Positions 7,110 to 11,091 of a DNA stretch of 11,091 nt are shown here, one piece after another. Under the pieces are notes generated by a model that saw only the letters and a list, made by a program, of their open reading frames with translations, did not search any database and was not told the DNA's origin. The stretch's first letter is position 1, and each line of letters starts with the position of its first letter. Source of the stretch: Scytalidium lignicola. Taxonomy: Eukaryota > Ascomycota > Leotiomycetes. Made by a program: the position numbers and the translations under genes. The stretch is taken from NCBI GenBank assembly GCA_002812745.2, contig NCSJ02000647.1, positions 1-11,091 of the forward strand, in the 5' to 3' direction.

Positions 7110-10100
7110 ATGGAAGCCTTATCTCCTAGAGATATCAATGCTCAAATACGAGTCAAGAAGCAGCAGGCATTGAAACCCAAGCAAGCCCCAGCTATACCGG
7201 CGCCAAAGCTATCGAAAGAGAAGGATCACCCACCACCTCCTCCAGCAGAGGTTAGGGAGCCACCTAGTTCCGATAGAGGGAATGGAGCAATATATTATAC
7301 TGGTAGATTGCTTGGCAAAGGAGGATTTGCAATATGCTACGAGGGGCAGCTTGCTGGTACAAAGCAATTATACGCCTTAAAAATGGTCAAAAGCCGCATG
7401 CACCAAAAGAAAATGGAACAAAAGGTTTGTAATGGTCCATATAATAAGATTACAACCTAATAGTGCCTTAGTTTCAAACAGAGCTTCAAATTCATTCAAA
7501 GATGAGGCATCCCAACATCGTTCAGTTCCATCGAGCCTTCTCATACGAGGATTGCACCTATATAGTCCTAGAACTCTGTCCAAATGGGTCCCTGATGGAT
7601 ATGGTCAAAAGAAGAAGATACATCACGGAGCCTGAAGTTAGATTTTACACAGTCCAAATGGCCGGCGCAATCAAATATATGCATGCCAAAGGAATAATCC
7701 ACAGGGACCTTAAGATGGGAAACATATTTCTAGACAAGGATATGAACATTAAAGTTGGAGATTTTGGCCTTGCAGCTCTTCTCATGTCGGGTAAGGATAT
7801 GGTTGCTTGTAGAAGAACTACTCTTTGCGGCACTCCAAATTATATTGCACCCGAAATACTGGAAAAGGGTAAAGGAGGGCATGACCATGCTGTTGATATC
7901 TGGAGTTTGGGAATTATAATGTATGTTGTGAATTCTCCGATTCGTGCCGCTTACTAACTTTGACTAGTTTCGCATTACTCACTGGAAAACCCCCTTTCCA
8001 ATCCAATACCGCCGACGAAATCTACCGCAGGGCGAAAGAAAGGGATTATGACTGGCCTGAATCGGGAACGTCAGGAAATTTTATCTCAGAAGAGACTAAA
8101 GATCTTGTTTCCCAATTGTTGCAAAGCCCAGATCAGAGGCCTGATCCAGATGTTATTGTGCAACATCCTTTCTTTACGTGTGGGTGGATGCCATTGCCAG
8201 AAGAAATCACTCCTGCTCTTCGAGACCGCTCGCCTCAATCAGACAAATTTTTCTCCGTTGGTTCTCGTGCTGGGAGGTCCAATGCTTATCTTCGGAACGT
8301 AAAGAAATTGTGCATTCAGTGTGATGTTGGCCCATGGAACTCTCCTCAAAAGCGGCATACCAGTACTTACAGAGAGGTTGCAGCGGAAGAAAAGGCAGGC
8401 CTTACACCCGCAGTTCCGCTTCCCGAGGACATTGTGTATAGGCCTTTTGATGAGTGGTTGAGAGAGCAAGCAGATCAAGTCCTACACAATGGAGGAAATT
8501 CAAAGTCTGCAACAGATGTTCTGAACAAGGTTTTCGAGCCAGTTCCAGCATCCAGGTTGAATGACCAGCAATTCACAGCTACTATCAGGAGCACTAAGAG
8601 CTTCGCAGCGCAACAGAGAGCCAAGCACATGCCGGGTGCTGGTGACATACCTGCTCAAGCTCCTAAATTGCAGGTGGATATAGAACCCAAGAAAGTACGA
8701 ACTGCAAGGGCCGTGACTGACAATCAAGTCTTTTCTTCTCGGGCGCCTAGCTTGGCCCAGAGCCAGAGATCTCAACCGCCGACATTCCGGGGGCCGAGTA
8801 AACTGGAAAATGTTGAGGAGCGACTTGCAGTCGACGTTGCTAAGCATCTTAACCAAGCAGCGTCAGACAGAAAATTGCAAGAGAAAGCACGTAGCATCTC
8901 CCCCGAGAGACCAGTTTCACTGTTTAATCCCGGGGAAAGGCTTGATACTATGCCTGGGACTCAACCTGACAACATTCTTGCTCGTCTTAGACGATTACAA
9001 GCTGAACTAGAGCGGGCGTTAAACAGCAGATCCATGGCAAGAGAAACTAGTCCTCCAGCCTGGAATCCTACAATTGTTGTCAAGTGGGTGGATTACACTA
9101 ACAAGTTCGGCTTGGGGTATATACTTAGCAACGGAAGTGTCGGCTGTATATTCAAGGGAACGGCAGCAAACGGTCCAGGTTCCAGAGACTACCTACCTCC
9201 ATCGGGTGTGGTGGTTCGTGATGCAGAATGGCATTTACAAAATCGAGGCAATGTTCAGTATAAAGATCGCCACCAGCTAATCCCAATATCCGGGCACAGT
9301 GTTGAGTTTTACGAAAATAGGGGCATAGAAGGGATTTGCCGAGGAAAGGTCAATCCACAGAATTATAAGATCTCGGTTTCAAGAGATGGAGAAGCTGGAA
9401 AGCTTTCCCGGGGAGTGGATGAATGGGATGATCGAAAACGAGAAAAGGTTGTGCTCTGGAAGAAGTTTGCAAACTACATGACAGCATTTGGTCGGGATCA
9501 GGAGTATTCTATAGACGAGGCGCAATTGAGAGCGTCGGCAGGGCAAAATGCGAGTGCAACAGATGCAGGTAATGTCATCACATTTTATCAGAGATTTGGT
9601 GATGTTGGTTGCTGGGCATTCTGTGATGGTCATTTCCAAGTAAGTCCGGGCTATTAGCTATTACTTTTCCTCGAAGGATTCTGCTAATTCTCTTAGTTTA
9701 ATTTCCCGGATCATACCAAGATCGTCCTCTCTGCTGATGGCACATGGTGTGATTTCTATCATCTCCCGTTAGAAGCTGCAAGGGACTTGGCATTGAAAGG
9801 TACAATATCATCTAGTTCCCTTGATGAGCGGCAACAACTTTCATACCCATTGCAAACGCTGCTCAATTTCATGCCGAAAGCGGCTCGTTCAGCTCGATCT
9901 TCTACTCGCGCCTATCCCCAAATAGACCCCATGCTACAAGGAATACCACAAGCAAACGAATTTCGCCAGAAGATCGAGTTTATAAGGCTAATCATCAAGG
10001 AATGGGTATCAAATGGAGGCATGGGAAATAGTGATATGGAGCCGAAGGGCCGACTGAGGTGGTCTGGAAACAGAGAATTGGTCAATGTCAAGGCTCCATA

Positions 10101-10203
10101 TAAACATGTCTGGGTGACTGTAGGGGCTAGAAGTGGTGATGACAGAAGAGTTGCATGGTTTGATCCCAAAAGACCAGAAGCGATTGTTCCTGATATTGTG
10201 TAA
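7110..10203 (+). CDS. CDC5: Polo-like kinase (Cdc5/PlkA family)
   Basis: Four exons (7110-7424, 7472-7920, 7968-9639, 9697-10203) encode 980 residues; the introns of 47, 47 and 57 nt have donors GTTTGT, GTATGT and GTAAGT. The Ser/Thr kinase domain spans about 62-324: GKGGFA loop at 69-74, ATP-binding K91, helix-C E109, HRDLK with catalytic D184, DFG with D202, and T222 in TLCGTPNYIAPE, matching activating T210 of human PLK1. A polar linker follows, with a short helical stretch at 589-609. Polo box 1 starts near 624, with W628 in KWVDY matching PLK1 W414; polo box 2 carries H818 and K820 in DHTK, matching the phosphopeptide pincer H538/K540. All key residues are present, so an active, phosphopeptide-docking kinase is expected, acting at spindle poles, mitotic exit and cytokinesis as in yeast Cdc5. 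Polo box 1 has a roughly 35-40 residue insertion, and a tail follows polo box 2. The N-terminus MEALSPRD fits filamentous-fungal relatives. Confidence 0.96.
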
Positions 10204-11091
10204 ATACGTCATGACAGCATTGTTTGGCGTCTCTGGGTACGGTTTTATGATGCTCGGATACTGATTTCGAGAACTAAGGCGGTCAACTGTCCTCATGGAA
10301 GCTTTACGAGCGGAGTTTAGCGTTATTGTGGCGTTATAACGAATGTCTCATAGCATTATGACGGCGTAATGAGGGTTTTTTCCTTTTTTCTTTCTTTCTT
10401 CTTCTATGTTCATAACTTGTTGGCGTTTGGAGAGGCGTATATTCGAGATTTGATTTTTGCTACTTTTGATTGGCCTTGGGGCATGTATGTCACAAGGAGT
10501 CATTCTATGTTAGCATGATTAACATCCTGCGAGGCTTCAATTTACGATTTATACTTTAATTAAACTAGGCCAAATTACTGTACTGTTCGTAAATTACTCA
10601 AAATCACAGAATCTAGAAGGAAAGAAAAACAACGGTTCCATCTACTCTTTCGCGTTTTCGTCTTAATATTAACTATTATTGTTGGGCGGGCATTTTTAAG
10701 CTAACTGATCTTTGCTATGTTGCCCCCCCCTCCTTCTCCCATTTTTTTCCATTTCATGCCATGCCAGTTGAGGTGGGACATACAAGTCCCGCTTTCTTTT
10801 GCACACACACACACACACACATAATTAACAAACGCAATGCCCTATTCCATCTCCCAGCGGGTTATGATGATAAATGGAAAAATCCCTCCTTTCCCTTCCC
10901 TTCCTATCCCTCCCTAAGAAAAAAGAAAAAGCGCAAGGGAAGAAGAGAAGAAAGNAAAAAANCATAATCATAATTTCCGGCTTTAATGCCCATGCCATGC
11001 ATGCATCCAATGCAATTAACAAAAATAACAATTGAATTTCTTTTCGGGTAAAGTCTTTGCTTTCTTTTCTCCTTTTTGGCCCCTCACGAAA
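10204..11091. other. 3' flank of the kinase gene, no gene seen
   Basis: About 890 bp follow the kinase stop codon. A T-rich/CT-rich run at about 10375-10405 may lie near the transcript end. Further on are a C run at about 10721-10729, a T run near 10742, the CA microsatellite at 10802-10821, and purine-rich low-complexity sequence at about 10915-10961 with ambiguous bases at 10955 and 10962. The last 60 bases are again CT-rich and could be the promoter of a plus-strand gene beyond the window; that is only a guess. Confidence 0.55.
10802..10821. repeat. CA dinucleotide microsatellite
   Basis: Ten uninterrupted CA units are present. Such tracts mutate by slippage and could serve as a strain marker. 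It lies about 600 bp past the kinase stop codon and has no evident function. Confidence 0.95.

Noticed and set aside
10761..10967. Plus-strand open frame of 68 codons containing the CA repeat
   Set aside because: It translates a microsatellite and a Lys/Arg-rich low-complexity run, and contains ambiguous bases.
1..11091. Mobile element, CRISPR array, biosynthetic cluster or virus remnant
   Set aside because: No transposase, reverse transcriptase, terminal repeat pair, spacer array or viral protein motif was found. The window consists of ordinary fungal genes and spacers.

Overview
The window reads as nuclear DNA of a filamentous ascomycete (Pezizomycotina; a leotiomycete-like fungus is my guess, not proven). 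The reasons are genes split by short GT-AG introns (47-99 nt, one of 244 nt) with CTAAC/CTAAT-type branch sites, AT-rich spacers of 0.6-1.1 kb, CT-rich leader sequence, and protein families typical of this group. I see no transposon, virus, rRNA, tRNA or bacterial-type operon.

Layout. 1-1318: upstream DNA without a supported gene, ending in a pyrimidine-rich stretch and a GGAAA-type purine tract that abuts a start codon. 1319-1931 (+): a three-exon gene for a 143-residue multi-pass membrane protein of a conserved fungal family of unknown function. 1932-3042: spacer between convergent genes. 3043-3726 (-): a three-exon gene for a 115-residue single-domain SBDS/FYSH protein of the Rtc3 type. 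3727-4342: its presumed promoter, with a perfect CRE palindrome (TGACGTCA). 4343-5134 (-): a three-exon gene for a roughly 225-residue protein I cannot name. 5135-5855: spacer with three small inverted repeats. 5856-6543 (-): a two-exon OPA3-family mitochondrial protein of 210 residues. 6544-7109: a 566-bp divergent promoter. 7110-10203 (+): a four-exon polo-like kinase of 980 residues with kinase domain and two polo boxes. 10204-11091: the 3' flank, with homopolymer runs, a CA microsatellite and two ambiguous bases.

The genes do not form an evident pathway or biosynthetic cluster. The kinase is a cell-cycle regulator, OPA3 is mitochondrial, the Rtc3-like protein is RNA- or stress-linked in yeast, and two families are uncharacterised. 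Nothing proves a new system. The most useful leads are the uncharacterised gene at 4343-5134, the two perfect CRE palindromes on either side of the Rtc3-like gene, the shared promoter of kinase and OPA3-like gene, and the insertion and tail that set this kinase's polo-box region apart from human PLK1. All exon borders were worked out by hand from splice signals, reading frame and family resemblance remembered from general knowledge; no database search was run.
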